34,065 nt of DNA. Source: Spirochaetales bacterium. GTDB lineage: Bacteria; Spirochaetota; Spirochaetia; SZUA-6; JAFGRV01. Made by a program: the position numbers and the translations under genes. The first letter of the stretch is position 1. Each line of letters opens with the position of its first letter. The notes below the pieces were generated by a model that made no database searches, had not been told where the DNA came from, and saw only the letters and a program-made list of their open reading frames with translations. The DNA is taken from assembly GCA_016937215.1 (NCBI GenBank), contig JAFGWI010000036.1:1-34065 (forward strand), in the 5' to 3' direction. Below, piece after piece: positions 14,907-23,600 of this stretch.

Positions 14907-16057
14907 ATATCATGAAGCATCTTCTCATTAGCCTCTTTGTTCTTTGCGCTATAAGCGTCCCTACAAGCTTGGATGCCTGTTCAAATTTCTTTTTTAACAA
15001 AAATGGTCATGCCCTTTTCGCGCATAATAATGACTGGGTTTCCGGTGAAGGTATGATTGTTATCAATAAACGCCATGTTCAGAAGTGGGGATTCCAGGTT
15101 AAAAATGATCCTGAATTTATGTGGACTTCCAGGTATGGCAGCATCTCCTTGAACTTTGAAGGTCGTGAAATCACAGGCAGGGGAATTAATGAAGCCGGAC
15201 TGGTTATATTTGAAGCAGCGTTAGGCGAAACTCAGCAGCCTGGCGGTGATTTGCCCTTTCTAAGTGTGGCGCAATGGGTTCAATATCAGCTGGACACAAG
15301 CGCCACGGTCGAAGATGTTATTGCATCCCATAAGGTTGTCCGTATTTGGCCCGACGATATGCAATCACACTTTATGATCCTGGACAAATTTGGTACGGTT
15401 GCTGTTATCGAGTGGCTGGAAGGAAAAATGGTAGTTTACAAAGGCGACACACTGCCGATTCCGGTACTAGTCAATAGCACCTATGAATCGTGCATAACCC
15501 AGGGGGATGATCCAACAGGACGTTTCAAAACAATCACCGATGCTCTTGCCGCCTATGACCATAGGGCTGCTAAAAATAGTCTGGACTATGTTTATTCAAT
15601 ATTAAAAGATGTCAGTGACAAGTTCCCGCCGCCTGTTCAAACCATGACCAGTGTTGTATTTGACTTACATGCCAGACGCCTTTACCTTTCCACTCCCCAA
15701 AACAGGCAAATACGTTACCTCGATATGAAAGACTTTGACTTCTCATGCCAATCCCCAGTGCTGGTATTAGATCTCAATGGCTCAGGTTCCGGGAATGTTC
15801 GATCCGCCTTCATACCTTATACCACTGAGTATAACAGCATGATGGTCAGGCGTACCTTTGACATTTATAGTTCATTAGGTTACATTGTGCCTGAAGAAGT
15901 GCTCAAGGAAATCATCGATTTTCCTGATAAAACCATCTGTATAGAGTGTGACAAATATGGACATGGCCCAAAATGGGGCTGTTGGCATAGATACTTTAAG
16001 CAGAAGCACCAAGTATTCCCGGGCAGGCAGCTGTGGGGCGGGTGGCGCAACAAATGA
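14903..16057 (+). CDS. secreted Ntn hydrolase of the choloylglycine hydrolase / linear amidase family
   Basis: This 384-aa protein has a signal peptide ending at LDA, so that cleavage exposes Cys26 (CSNFFF) as the N-terminal nucleophile, as in penicillin V acylases and bile salt hydrolases. Supporting residues: Asp44 in HNNDW (Arg18/Asp21 region, with Asn in place of Arg), INEAGL (oxyanion Asn), LVNSTYES (second conserved Asn) and MTSVVFDLHARRLYLS near residue 250. Members cleave linear amide bonds such as conjugated bile acids, penicillin V or N-acyl-homoserine lactones; substrate cannot be read from sequence. The C-terminal tail (about 340-384) has a Cys/His-rich stretch that may bind metal or form disulfides. 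It overlaps the preceding 56-codon gene by 4 bp. Confidence 0.85.
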   Translation: MNIMKHLLISLFVLCAISVPTSLDACSNFFFNKNGHALFAHNNDWVSGEGMIVINKRHVQKWGFQVKNDPEFMWTSRYGSISLNFEGREITGRGINEAGLVIFEAALGETQQPGGDLPFLSVAQWVQYQLDTSATVEDVIASHKVVRIWPDDMQSHFMILDKFGTVAVIEWLEGKMVVYKGDTLPIPVLVNSTYESCITQGDDPTGRFKTITDALAAYDHRAAKNSLDYVYSILKDVSDKFPPPVQTMTSVVFDLHARRLYLSTPQNRQIRYLDMKDFDFSCQSPVLVLDLNGSGSGNVRSAFIPYTTEYNSMMVRRTFDIYSSLGYIVPEEVLKEIIDFPDKTICIECDKYGHGPKWGCWHRYFKQKHQVFPGRQLWGGWRNK

Positions 16058-16063
16058 CAAAGT

Positions 16064-16140
16064 GAGGAAAAACCGTCCAGGCGATTTATGGTCCGGAAGT
16101 TAGTTGTGTGAGTTTGGATATTCTGGACGGTTGAATCCTC
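16064..16140 (+). terminator. long inverted repeat behind the hydrolase gene
   Basis: AACCGTCCAG (16071-16080) pairs perfectly with CTGGACGGTT (16123-16132), flanked by GAGGA/TCCTC. The loop is about 42 nt and the T-run is weak, so termination is only probable. Confidence 0.45.
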
Positions 16141-16194
16141 TTCTTTGTAATTTTTCCGCCGCCTTTAGCAAAGATGGTGACAACACCTTTGAAT

Positions 16195-16215
16195 GGGGTA
16201 TGGGGTATGGGGTAT
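16195..16215. repeat. three tandem GGGGTAT heptamers
   Basis: A perfect (GGGGTAT)x3 microsatellite lies about 80 bp upstream of the -10 of the SGNH lipoprotein gene. It is a possible slippage site; no function is evident. Confidence 0.9.
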
Positions 16216-16295
16216 TGTTGTGTTGTTATCAGATTAAATTTGATTATGGTGCTAGCTAAATAGGCTAGATGTTTATATGCATATCCTGTGAAATA

Positions 16296-16304
16296 TGTTA
16301 TAAT
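16296..16304 (+). promoter_or_regulatory. extended -10 promoter of the SGNH lipoprotein gene
   Basis: TGTTATAAT, identical to the elements at 9678 and 14677. No good -35 is visible, as is common for extended -10 promoters. Confidence 0.5.
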
Positions 16305-16386
16305 AATAAATTGTTTTGAAAATTAAATTTTCAGCTTTGTTTGTAATAAAAGTACAGGTAATCATTGTTAATACAGGAGAGTTCAA

Positions 16387-17163
16387 ATGAAAAAAGGAAT
16401 ATTTGTTACGGTAATATCTTTGGTATTATTTACAAGTTGCGCGCTCGATGGTAATTTGAAGAAAATAAAAAATCCAAATCTTTCCTTAAGTATAAATCAC
16501 CAATCCATCGATATATCGATGCTGTCAGATTCTGAAATATCACGCGCGGCCGCTTGTCGTCTCTATCTGGAACATGCCTCTGTGGGAACCAATTTAATGG
16601 ATGGTTTGGCTTTGATAGAGCAGGGCGACAGCCGCTTTAATTATTCCAATTTCCTTGATTATGCCCGCGGGAATCCCTCTGCTTTAGAGAAATTCGAATG
16701 GTTTGAGCAAAATGTTAGCGATTCATCCCAAGGACACTATCAAAACCCGGCGAATTTTAATGCCATGATGGTCAAGCTCTGTTACATAGACAATGTCTAT
16801 GGAGGTTTTGCAAGCGCAACAGCCATGTTCAATTATTACAGAGACATGATGATCAGTCTTCAAAACCAATATCCCGAAACCCTTTTTGTGTGGTGGACAA
16901 TGCCGATAAAAACAACTGGTGATCAGGCAAGAGATACCCTTAATCAACTGGTACGTGAATACTGCGAATCAAATGATCTGGTTTTATTTGATATTGCCGA
17001 TATTGAGTCCCATTCACCTTCCGGCACCCATCTGACGGACAGCAATTCACGAGAAATCATGGATACCAGTTATTCAAATGACGGAGGCCATTTGAACGCT
17101 GTGGGGCAGAATAGGGTGGCAGCAGCTTACTGGAAGCTGGCTGTATTGGTGTCTTCACTTTAA
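16387..17163 (+). CDS. SGNH/GDSL-like hydrolase lipoprotein
   Basis: This 258-aa protein has a lipobox at LFTSC (lipidated Cys18). The mature part resembles SGNH-superfamily proteins. The probable nucleophile Ser65 sits in EHASVGTNLMDGL, a middle strand reads FVWWTMPI, and the C-terminal NDGGHLNAVGQNR supplies the Asp232/His235 pair typical of block V. Such enzymes deacylate sugars, lipids or peptidoglycan; the substrate is unknown. It would sit on the periplasmic or outer face of a membrane. A GGAGAG site precedes the ATG. It has its own promoter and terminator and shares no operon with the neighbours. Confidence 0.72.
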   Translation: MKKGIFVTVISLVLFTSCALDGNLKKIKNPNLSLSINHQSIDISMLSDSEISRAAACRLYLEHASVGTNLMDGLALIEQGDSRFNYSNFLDYARGNPSALEKFEWFEQNVSDSSQGHYQNPANFNAMMVKLCYIDNVYGGFASATAMFNYYRDMMISLQNQYPETLFVWWTMPIKTTGDQARDTLNQLVREYCESNDLVLFDIADIESHSPSGTHLTDSNSREIMDTSYSNDGGHLNAVGQNRVAAAYWKLAVLVSSL

Positions 17164-17178
17164 TAATAAGGTGGATTG

Positions 17179-17219
17179 TACAAAAGGGCAGCTTGTGTTT
17201 AAAAGTCTGCCTTTTTGTA
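17179..17219 (+). terminator. terminator of the SGNH lipoprotein gene
   Basis: A 13-bp stem with one mismatch (TACAAAAGGGCAG with CTGCCTTTTTGTA) includes the T-run. The following 17220-17459 region shows nothing beyond AT-rich sequence. Confidence 0.8.
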
Positions 17220-17459
17220 TGACATTGCAATGTTAATATTTGCATTTATTTTTTTTCGGTAAACAAACCATAAAATGAAATTGTCTCAGGAGTTTTGTCT
17301 TTAAATCTATCAATAGTTTTTCCTCATTGGCTTTTTCCACTTATATGCAAAAAACTGTTTCTGTAAAAGAGTATCGATAGTGGAAATTATCGTTTTTGTT
17401 AATCTCAACATAATAACGTAAAATCCTGCTATTGAAAAAAAAACAAAAATAAGCCACTC

Positions 17460-17468
17460 TGGTATAAT
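17460..17468 (+). promoter_or_regulatory. extended -10 promoter of galT-galK
   Basis: TGGTATAAT lies about 20 bp before the galT start. No clear -35. Confidence 0.5.
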
Positions 17469-17488
17469 ACAATTAACAGGAGTTGGCC

Positions 17489-18535
17489 ATGAGTTTACTG
17501 GAAACCTCTCACAGGCGCTATAATCCACTGACCGATGAATGGATTTTGGTGTCGCCCCACCGTACGAAAAGGCCCTGGCAGGGCGGGGTGGAAAAAACGG
17601 TTGTTACTGTAATGCCCGATTATGACCCGGAGTGTTATTTATGCCCCGGGAACAGACGAAATAGCGGTGAAAAAAATCCTGATTACACAAGCACTTTCAG
17701 TTTTGATAATGATTTTCCTGCCTTGATGTTTGACCAGAAAGCCTCTGAATCAACAGAAGAGCTATTTCAAGCCCGGCCTGAAGGCGGCCGCTGCCGTGTG
17801 CTCTGTTATTCACCCTCCCATTCTTTAACCATGGCCAAGATGAATCAAACTCAAGTGGCTCAGGTGATTGAGCTCTGGATTGAAGAATATCAGGCTTTGA
17901 AAAATCAAGGCCAATACGCCAGCATCCAGATTTTTGAAAACCGGGGTGCCATGATGGGTTGTTCCAATCCCCATCCCCACGGGCAACTCTGGGCCAATGA
18001 AAATCTGCCCAACTTGTGGGACAAGGAGATGAAGGCCCAGGCAGCTTATTACGAAAAGCATGGCCGTGCTCTATTACTGGATTATGTTGAAAAAGAGATC
18101 GCGAAAAACCAGCGGCTGGTTTTTCGAAACGATTCTTTTGCTGTGTTAGTGCCCTTTTGGGCGATCTGGCCCTTTGAAACCATGATTTTGCCCCGTTTTC
18201 CCTTAGGGGCTTTGGATGAACTTGGCGCTGGTCAAAAGGAACATTTGGCTGAGGCCCTGCGCAGCCTCACTTGCCGCTATGATAATCTTTTTCTCACCGA
18301 TTTTCCCTATTCCATGGGAATCCATTCGCGGCCATTAAAGCAGGAGGCCCCGGGCTGGCAGCTGCATTTTCATTTTTATCCGCCTTTATTACGGTCGGCA
18401 ACAATTAAAAAGTTTATGGTGGGTTATGAGCTTCTGGCCATGGCTCAGCGGGATATTACAGCTGAATCCGCGGCTGCCCGGCTGGCAGAACTTTCAGATG
18501 TGCATTTTAGTCAGGAGGATTCCCATGAAGCTTGA
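17489..18535 (+). CDS. galT: galactose-1-phosphate uridylyltransferase
   Basis: This 348-aa enzyme of the Leloir pathway swaps UMP between UDP-glucose and galactose-1-phosphate in the cytoplasm. The active-site motif NPHPHGQLWAN carries the uridylylated His164, and CYLCPGN supplies the zinc-type cysteines Cys49 and Cys52. Length matches the GalT class I norm. The in-frame TTG six bases earlier (17483) touches the CAGGAG site, so the ATG at 17489, six bases downstream of it, is the better start. Its end overlaps galK by 11 bp, showing a coupled operon. The pair would use galactose released from plant hemicellulose. Confidence 0.96.
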   Translation: MSLLETSHRRYNPLTDEWILVSPHRTKRPWQGGVEKTVVTVMPDYDPECYLCPGNRRNSGEKNPDYTSTFSFDNDFPALMFDQKASESTEELFQARPEGGRCRVLCYSPSHSLTMAKMNQTQVAQVIELWIEEYQALKNQGQYASIQIFENRGAMMGCSNPHPHGQLWANENLPNLWDKEMKAQAAYYEKHGRALLLDYVEKEIAKNQRLVFRNDSFAVLVPFWAIWPFETMILPRFPLGALDELGAGQKEHLAEALRSLTCRYDNLFLTDFPYSMGIHSRPLKQEAPGWQLHFHFYPPLLRSATIKKFMVGYELLAMAQRDITAESAAARLAELSDVHFSQEDSHEA

Positions 18536-19805
18536 TCAACTCAGGGCTTTTGTGACCAGTCCGGCTTTTGAAACTTTGTGCGACTCTCTTTATAAAGAGG
18601 GTGAAGGGGAGATGCAAAGGCAGCGCTATTTGGGCCTGATTGATCAAGCAGCAGATGATTCTCCTGATTACGCGTTTTTTTCCGTGCCAGGCCGGACCGA
18701 ACTGAGCGGAAGTCATACCGATCATAACCTGGGCATGATACTGGCCGCTTCCATCGACCTGGATTCCCTGGCTCTGGTTCGGCCGCTGCCAGGAAACCGG
18801 GTGCGCCTCTTCTCTCGTGGTTATGACAAGGCCTTTGAGGTAAATCTGGACCAACTGGAGATGCAACCTGGTGAAAAGGAAAGCACCGAGGCTTTGATCC
18901 GTGGTGTGGCTGCTGGTATAAAAAAACGAGGCGGTCAAATCGGTGGTTTTGAAGCTTGGGTGGATAGCCGCGTTTTGACTGGTTCAGGTTTGTCTTCTTC
19001 AGCCTCGATTGAAATATTGTTGGGTACTATTTTAAACGATTTCTACAATAATAATCGCTTTGATTATATCCAGTTGGCCCAAATTGGTCAGGAAGCGGAA
19101 AACCTCTATTTTGGAAAACCCTGTGGTTTGATGGACCAGCTGGCTTGTGCTGCCGGTGGTGTTGTTTTTGTGGATTTTGCTGACGCGAAATCACCTAAAG
19201 TGGAGCGCCTGGAGGTGAGTTTTTACCATTATGGCTACGCTTTGGCAGTGGTGGATACGGGAGGCAGCCACGCTGATCTGACCGAGCATTATGCTTCCAT
19301 TCCTCGCGAGATGAAGTCTGTGGCTGCTCTTCTGGGCCAGCCGGTTTTGCGGCCCATTGCCATTGAAAATCTTTTGGCTAAGGGGCCAGAAATTTGCATG
19401 AAGCTGGGAATACGGCCATTTGTGCGAAGCCTGCACTTTGTAAATGAAAACAGACGTGTTAAGGCTCAGAAAGAAGCCTTGCTGCAGAGTGATATGTCAT
19501 CTTACCTTGCTCTGGCTGCCCAATCGGGCCACTCTTCTTTTGAGTCGCTTCAGAATTGCCTGGTGCCCGGAGCGGTGAAGGATCAGGAGATTCCATTGGC
19601 CTTGTCCCTGGCCCAGAGCTTTTTGGAAGGAGAAGGGGCCTGTCGTGTTCATGGCGGTGGTTTTGCCGGTACCATTCAGGTTTATCTGCCTGTGAATAAG
19701 GTTGAGGGCTTTAAAAAACTGATAACACCTTTTTTTGGGGAAAAAGCGCTTACCCTGTTGCGTATCAGAAACATGGCTGCCGGCAAGCTTGACCTTTTTG
19801 TCTGA
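18525..19805 (+). CDS. galK: galactokinase
   Basis: This 426-aa GHMP-family kinase phosphorylates galactose at C1 with ATP. The galactokinase signature is divergent but recognisable (PGRTELSGSHTDHNLG, about 55-70, against the usual GRVNLIGEHTDYNxG). The ATP loop is GSGLSSSASIE (152-162), the catalytic Asp203 lies in GLMDQLACAAGG, and the third motif is HGGGFAGTIQV. The reading frame is open further upstream, but AGGAGG ends seven bases before the ATG at 18525, so that is the start. The altered signature (Glu-Leu-Ser-Gly-Ser) could mean a shifted sugar preference, but the galT partner supports galactose. Confidence 0.93.
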   Translation: MKLDQLRAFVTSPAFETLCDSLYKEGEGEMQRQRYLGLIDQAADDSPDYAFFSVPGRTELSGSHTDHNLGMILAASIDLDSLALVRPLPGNRVRLFSRGYDKAFEVNLDQLEMQPGEKESTEALIRGVAAGIKKRGGQIGGFEAWVDSRVLTGSGLSSSASIEILLGTILNDFYNNNRFDYIQLAQIGQEAENLYFGKPCGLMDQLACAAGGVVFVDFADAKSPKVERLEVSFYHYGYALAVVDTGGSHADLTEHYASIPREMKSVAALLGQPVLRPIAIENLLAKGPEICMKLGIRPFVRSLHFVNENRRVKAQKEALLQSDMSSYLALAAQSGHSSFESLQNCLVPGAVKDQEIPLALSLAQSFLEGEGACRVHGGGFAGTIQVYLPVNKVEGFKKLITPFFGEKALTLLRIRNMAAGKLDLFV

Positions 19806-19847
19806 TAGGGAGTTTTCTGTTGTTTTTGGTGGTGATGTGTTTTTAAC

Positions 19848-20036
19848 GCGCGAAGGATTGAAGCGGAAACCCTGCAGCCCTGCGCCGGGACCGGCTGGCT
19901 CGGTACTCCGAGACAGGGAAAGGTCGCGGCTAACAAGCAGGGCGAAGCGTTGGAGCGGAAAGCCTGGTCCCGGAGATTTCCAGCCCCAAATGATCTGAAT
20001 GGTTTGTTTTTTCAGTGGAAATTTCCGGGACGCGCC
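19848..20036 (+). repeat. PAL-related palindromic repeat, copy F, divergent
   Basis: Starts GCGCGAAGGATTGAAGCGG and ends CGCGCC. A second similar box, GCGTTGGAGCGGAAAGCC, lies at about 19947, so the two conserved boxes look like repeats of one motif. The 3' hairpin is GTCCCGGAGATTTCCA (19967-19982) with TGGAAATTTCCGGGAC (20016-20031), 15 of 16 paired. The first two hairpins of other copies are replaced by short GC-rich stems. Confidence 0.6.
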
Positions 20037-20090
20037 CTGGGGAGTCGACTTAGTGGTTTTTCGGAAACCCCTTTCAGACTAAAAGGTGCG

Positions 20091-20119
20091 TTGACATATT
20101 TGAACTTCCTTGATATTCT
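20091..20119 (+). promoter_or_regulatory. sigma70-type promoter of the PpiD-like / DUF115 operon
   Basis: A perfect -35 TTGACA (20091-20096), 17-bp spacer and TATTCT (20114-20119), 45 bp before the ATG. Confidence 0.65.
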
Positions 20120-20163
20120 GTATTTTCTATAAATAACAATTGATATGAGATAAGGGAAAGAAT

Positions 20164-21858
20164 ATGCCATCAAGAGAAATGCGACGAAACAAAGAAAAAC
20201 AAACGAGTGTTGAGGTGAACAGGGCAAAGCACCCTGTTGTTTATGTGATTTCTGTAGTGATTCTGGTTATTGTGGTGATTGCTTTTATTTTTATGGGCAG
20301 TAATATGGGAGAAGGTCGAAATCGGATTGTTTTCGGAAATTACGCGGGTACTGATATTGAGTGGATTGATAATAACTATTTAGATGAACGGCGTCAGTTT
20401 TGGGCAGACCAGTATTCTCAGAACAGCCAGTCTGAAAATTCAAGCAGTGATTTGTATCAAATTTTCCGCAGGGCCTTTGATGAGACAGTTAATTTCTACG
20501 CGGTTTTGACTGAGGCAAAAAAAGATGGCTATTTGGTTCATCGTTCCGAGATTGTTGATCAGATTCAGAATTTTCCGCTTTATCTGGATCGTTCCGGTAA
20601 TTTTGATCTGGAGCTTTTTGATGAGACCACGACAATTACCAGAAATATTATCGAAAAAACGATTGAACAGAAAATTCTGGTGAGTCAGTATTTGAATGAT
20701 CAGCTTTTTAGTTCGAAAATCAGTTCTGACGAGGTCGAGACTTATAAAAATCTCATGCTTCATGAAAGAAGCTTCAATTATGTTTCTTTTAAATTTGATG
20801 ATTTTCCCGCGGAAGAGATTGTTAAATACGGCAAGGAAAACAGCGACAAATTCCGCAAGATCCGATTGGGCCGCATCATTTTTTCAAAAATGAGCGAGTC
20901 TGATGTACAGTCCTTACGAAGTGACATTGTTTCCAGTGCCAAGAGTTTTGAAGACATGGCCCGTGAATATTCTTCTGATGTTTATCGCGAGCAGGGCGGG
21001 GACATGGGCTTTCAATATTTTTATCAGCTTCAAAGCCTGGTGGCTAATGATGATGCCAAGGCGAATAGTATTTTTAATCTGCCTTTAAACACGGTTTCTG
21101 AAATCATTCCCAATGGGGATAATTATGAGCTTTATACTGCTTTAAGCGAACCAAGTGATGCTGATTTTGAAGACCAGGCCACCCGCGATGATATTTTTGA
21201 TTACATGAATCGTTATCAGAGGGATGTTATTGAAAACTCAGCTCAGGAACGCGCTCTGGCATTCCAGAAAAAAGCGGCTGAACTCGGCTTAAAGCAAGCT
21301 TGCGCGGCCCTTGGTATTGAGGGGCCTTTTCAAACCAACTCTTTTCCCATTAATTACCGCAGTCTTTTTGCCCAGATCAGCATTAGCGGTGAAGGTGACC
21401 AAGCCCCGAGTATTGCCTCAGCAGGCGACAGTGATGAATTTTTTGAAAAAGCCTTTGCCCTTGCCAAGGATACAGTAAGCGAACCCATTCTACTGAGCGA
21501 TCAGTTGTTGGTAATGACTCTTAACGCAGAAACGACCAAGACTGAGGAAGATTGGGAAGCTTATAATGACAATTTTCTGCAGTCTTTGATATACGGCCAA
21601 AGCACTGATTTTTCTCTTTACGCGATTCAGCAGCGCTTGTATCAGGTTTCCTTGAATTACGGCCTGAGTTACCAGTATGTGATTTCAAAGCTTTTGACTC
21701 GCTCGGAGAATGAGAACATTCCTTTAACTTACATGATTTATGCTTTCCTGGCAGAATTTACCGATTTTGATAAATACATTCAGACTGTCAAAGATGGCAA
21801 GCTTGATGACAAATTTAACGAAAATTTTACCAAAACCTTTGGCAGTTCAGCTGGTTAA
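20164..21858 (+). CDS. membrane-anchored SurA/PpiD-like peptidyl-prolyl isomerase
   Basis: This 564-aa protein has a short basic cytoplasmic start, one membrane helix (about 24-44) and a large periplasmic part. A SurA-N-like helical region (about 75-200) has paired helices with FxRAFDETVNFYAVLTEAKKDG. A parvulin (PPIC) domain (about 225-320) is recognised by IRLGRIIFSKMSESD and AREYSSDVYREQGGDMGFQ. A second helical/parvulin-like part fills the C-terminus. Family members fold outer-membrane and secreted proteins. AAGGGA precedes the ATG. It is followed 17 bp later by the DUF115 gene, in one operon. It may help fold the many secreted proteins encoded nearby, which is inference. Confidence 0.8.
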   Translation: MPSREMRRNKEKQTSVEVNRAKHPVVYVISVVILVIVVIAFIFMGSNMGEGRNRIVFGNYAGTDIEWIDNNYLDERRQFWADQYSQNSQSENSSSDLYQIFRRAFDETVNFYAVLTEAKKDGYLVHRSEIVDQIQNFPLYLDRSGNFDLELFDETTTITRNIIEKTIEQKILVSQYLNDQLFSSKISSDEVETYKNLMLHERSFNYVSFKFDDFPAEEIVKYGKENSDKFRKIRLGRIIFSKMSESDVQSLRSDIVSSAKSFEDMAREYSSDVYREQGGDMGFQYFYQLQSLVANDDAKANSIFNLPLNTVSEIIPNGDNYELYTALSEPSDADFEDQATRDDIFDYMNRYQRDVIENSAQERALAFQKKAAELGLKQACAALGIEGPFQTNSFPINYRSLFAQISISGEGDQAPSIASAGDSDEFFEKAFALAKDTVSEPILLSDQLLVMTLNAETTKTEEDWEAYNDNFLQSLIYGQSTDFSLYAIQQRLYQVSLNYGLSYQYVISKLLTRSENENIPLTYMIYAFLAEFTDFDKYIQTVKDGKLDDKFNENFTKTFGSSAG

Positions 21859-21875
21859 TTTTTCGGGATTTTAAC

Positions 21876-23480
21876 ATGGATGAATCGGCCCCTATAATTT
21901 TGGACACTGGCAAAGGTCTGAGTCTGAAATACAGGGGCCGTTTTTTTTATTCCAGCCGTTCTCCTGTTGAATCCGTTGAAAAGAGGGTAGCGGCTTTATC
22001 TCTTGACTCCGATTGCCTTTATCTTTTGCCGAGCCCGGCCCTGGGTTATGGGCTTGTCAGTCTGCTTAAAAAAATTCCTTCCAGTTCCCATGTCCTTTGT
22101 CTGGAAATTGAAGGCCCCTTGTGGCGGATTTTTCAAAAGCATAATCCCCTTAAAAGTGAAAGTGACCTCATGAGTTGGACCTTTGGTCAAACAGAATCGG
22201 GTTTGCTTAAAAAAATGATGGCCCTGAAGGCTTGGCCCTTCAGGCGCCTTAAACGTATTGATTTATCCGGCGGTAGTTCCTTATTCAGGACAGCTTATGA
22301 TAAATGGCAGGGCTTTCTTGAAAGGGAAATACAGTCCTATTGGAAGAACCGTATGACATTGATTCATATGGGCCCATTATGGATCAAAAATCTCTTTCGT
22401 AATTTGCCTTTGCTAGAAAAAGCTGAAGATTCTGCAAGTCTTCACACTGAAAAACCGGTTCTTGTGGTTGGCGCCGGGCCTGGTCTGGATTCTTCGATTG
22501 AGGATTTGAAACTGATCAGGCCTCATCTTTTTATTCTGGCTGTGGATACAGTTTTGCCTGTGTTGATGGCTCATTCCATAAAGCCCGATGCTGTCTTGCT
22601 TCTGGAAGCTCAGGCAGCCAATCTTCAGGATTTCATACCCCAGGGGATACCCGATATTCCATTTATAGCGGATTTGACCTCCTATCATCCTCTATTGAGA
22701 GAGCATAAGGGGCCTTTGTATTTTTTTATTTCTCGCTTCGCGCCCTGGAAAATTCTGGAGCGTTTGGAAAAGGAGGGTTTACTGCCCCGAATTGTCCCGG
22801 CATTGGGTTCAGTGGGTGTGGCAGCTCTTTATTTGGCCCGTTTTATAACCAAAAAAGCTGTCTATTTTACGGGTCTGGACTTGGCTTATACTTTTGGACG
22901 AAGCCATGCCAAAGGAGCGCCTCACGACCTGTTATTTCATTTTCGCGCGAATCGTCTGGAAAACTATTCCACCTTGTTGTTTAAGGCGATTTACTCACGG
23001 CCTTTGATACGTCAAGGCATGCCAGGGAAGCTCATGGAGCTCAGTGACCTGATATTATTGGGTTACGCTGACCAGGCCAGGGAAATTGTTTCCAGTCACC
23101 CTGGAATTTTTTGCTTAAGCCATTATGGAATATTACTGGGAGCAAACCGAGTTGGACCAGAACATGTTAGGGAGCAAGGGGCTTTTCAAGATTATTTTGA
23201 AATTAGCTGTCAGAACTGTGTAGCTAAAAAGTGGAACAAATTCGCTATTCGAAGTTTTTTGACAAATGAACTTAGGCTTTTGGAAGAAGCACTTGGTGTG
23301 GCCATGGCTGTTATGGATAAGAGCTTGGCGCTATTAGGTGCTGATCATTTAAAGCTTTTGGGCGAAGTGGATTATGTTTATAAAAGCTTTCCCGATAATG
23401 CTGATTTTAATGAGCATAACCGCGCTTTTTTTCTTCGTTTGGCAGTTGCCTTAAGGCATTATATTGAATTATGTCGCTAA
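21876..23480 (+). CDS. DUF115 / MptE-like protein (motility associated glycosyltransferase type)
   Basis: This 534-aa cytoplasmic protein has a nucleotide-binding Rossmann-like core (about 195-375). Key marks are VLVVGAGPGLDSS (195-207), LAVDTVLPVLM, IKPDAVLLLEAQ, a short GSVGVAALYLA helix and YFTGLDLAYTFGRSHAKG. This matches the DUF115 family, named after archaeal 6-hydroxymethylpterin diphosphokinase MptE; bacterial members are usually tied to flagellin or surface glycosylation and motility. An N-terminal extension of 190 residues lacks motifs. The start has only a weak GGGA site, and coupling to the preceding gene (17 bp away) probably helps. Its exact reaction is uncertain. Confidence 0.8.
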   Translation: MDESAPIILDTGKGLSLKYRGRFFYSSRSPVESVEKRVAALSLDSDCLYLLPSPALGYGLVSLLKKIPSSSHVLCLEIEGPLWRIFQKHNPLKSESDLMSWTFGQTESGLLKKMMALKAWPFRRLKRIDLSGGSSLFRTAYDKWQGFLEREIQSYWKNRMTLIHMGPLWIKNLFRNLPLLEKAEDSASLHTEKPVLVVGAGPGLDSSIEDLKLIRPHLFILAVDTVLPVLMAHSIKPDAVLLLEAQAANLQDFIPQGIPDIPFIADLTSYHPLLREHKGPLYFFISRFAPWKILERLEKEGLLPRIVPALGSVGVAALYLARFITKKAVYFTGLDLAYTFGRSHAKGAPHDLLFHFRANRLENYSTLLFKAIYSRPLIRQGMPGKLMELSDLILLGYADQAREIVSSHPGIFCLSHYGILLGANRVGPEHVREQGAFQDYFEISCQNCVAKKWNKFAIRSFLTNELRLLEEALGVAMAVMDKSLALLGADHLKLLGEVDYVYKSFPDNADFNEHNRAFFLRLAVALRHYIELCR

Positions 23481-23600
23481 AGGGTGTTTTTTTTTGATGG
23501 CAGGGCTATAGGCTCTTTTTTGCGATTGTTCATCACGCGGATAATTCCCTTGAGCCCAAAATCAGAGTTTTTCGTGGTGCCATAAAATAATGGCGATGAT

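Noticed and set aside
17483-17488. TTG codon at 17483 as the galT start
   Set aside because: It directly abuts the CAGGAG ribosome binding site; the ATG at 17489 has proper spacing.
19735-20227. Several open frames between galK and the PpiD-like gene
   Set aside because: They cover PAL copy F and a consensus promoter and lack ribosome binding sites.
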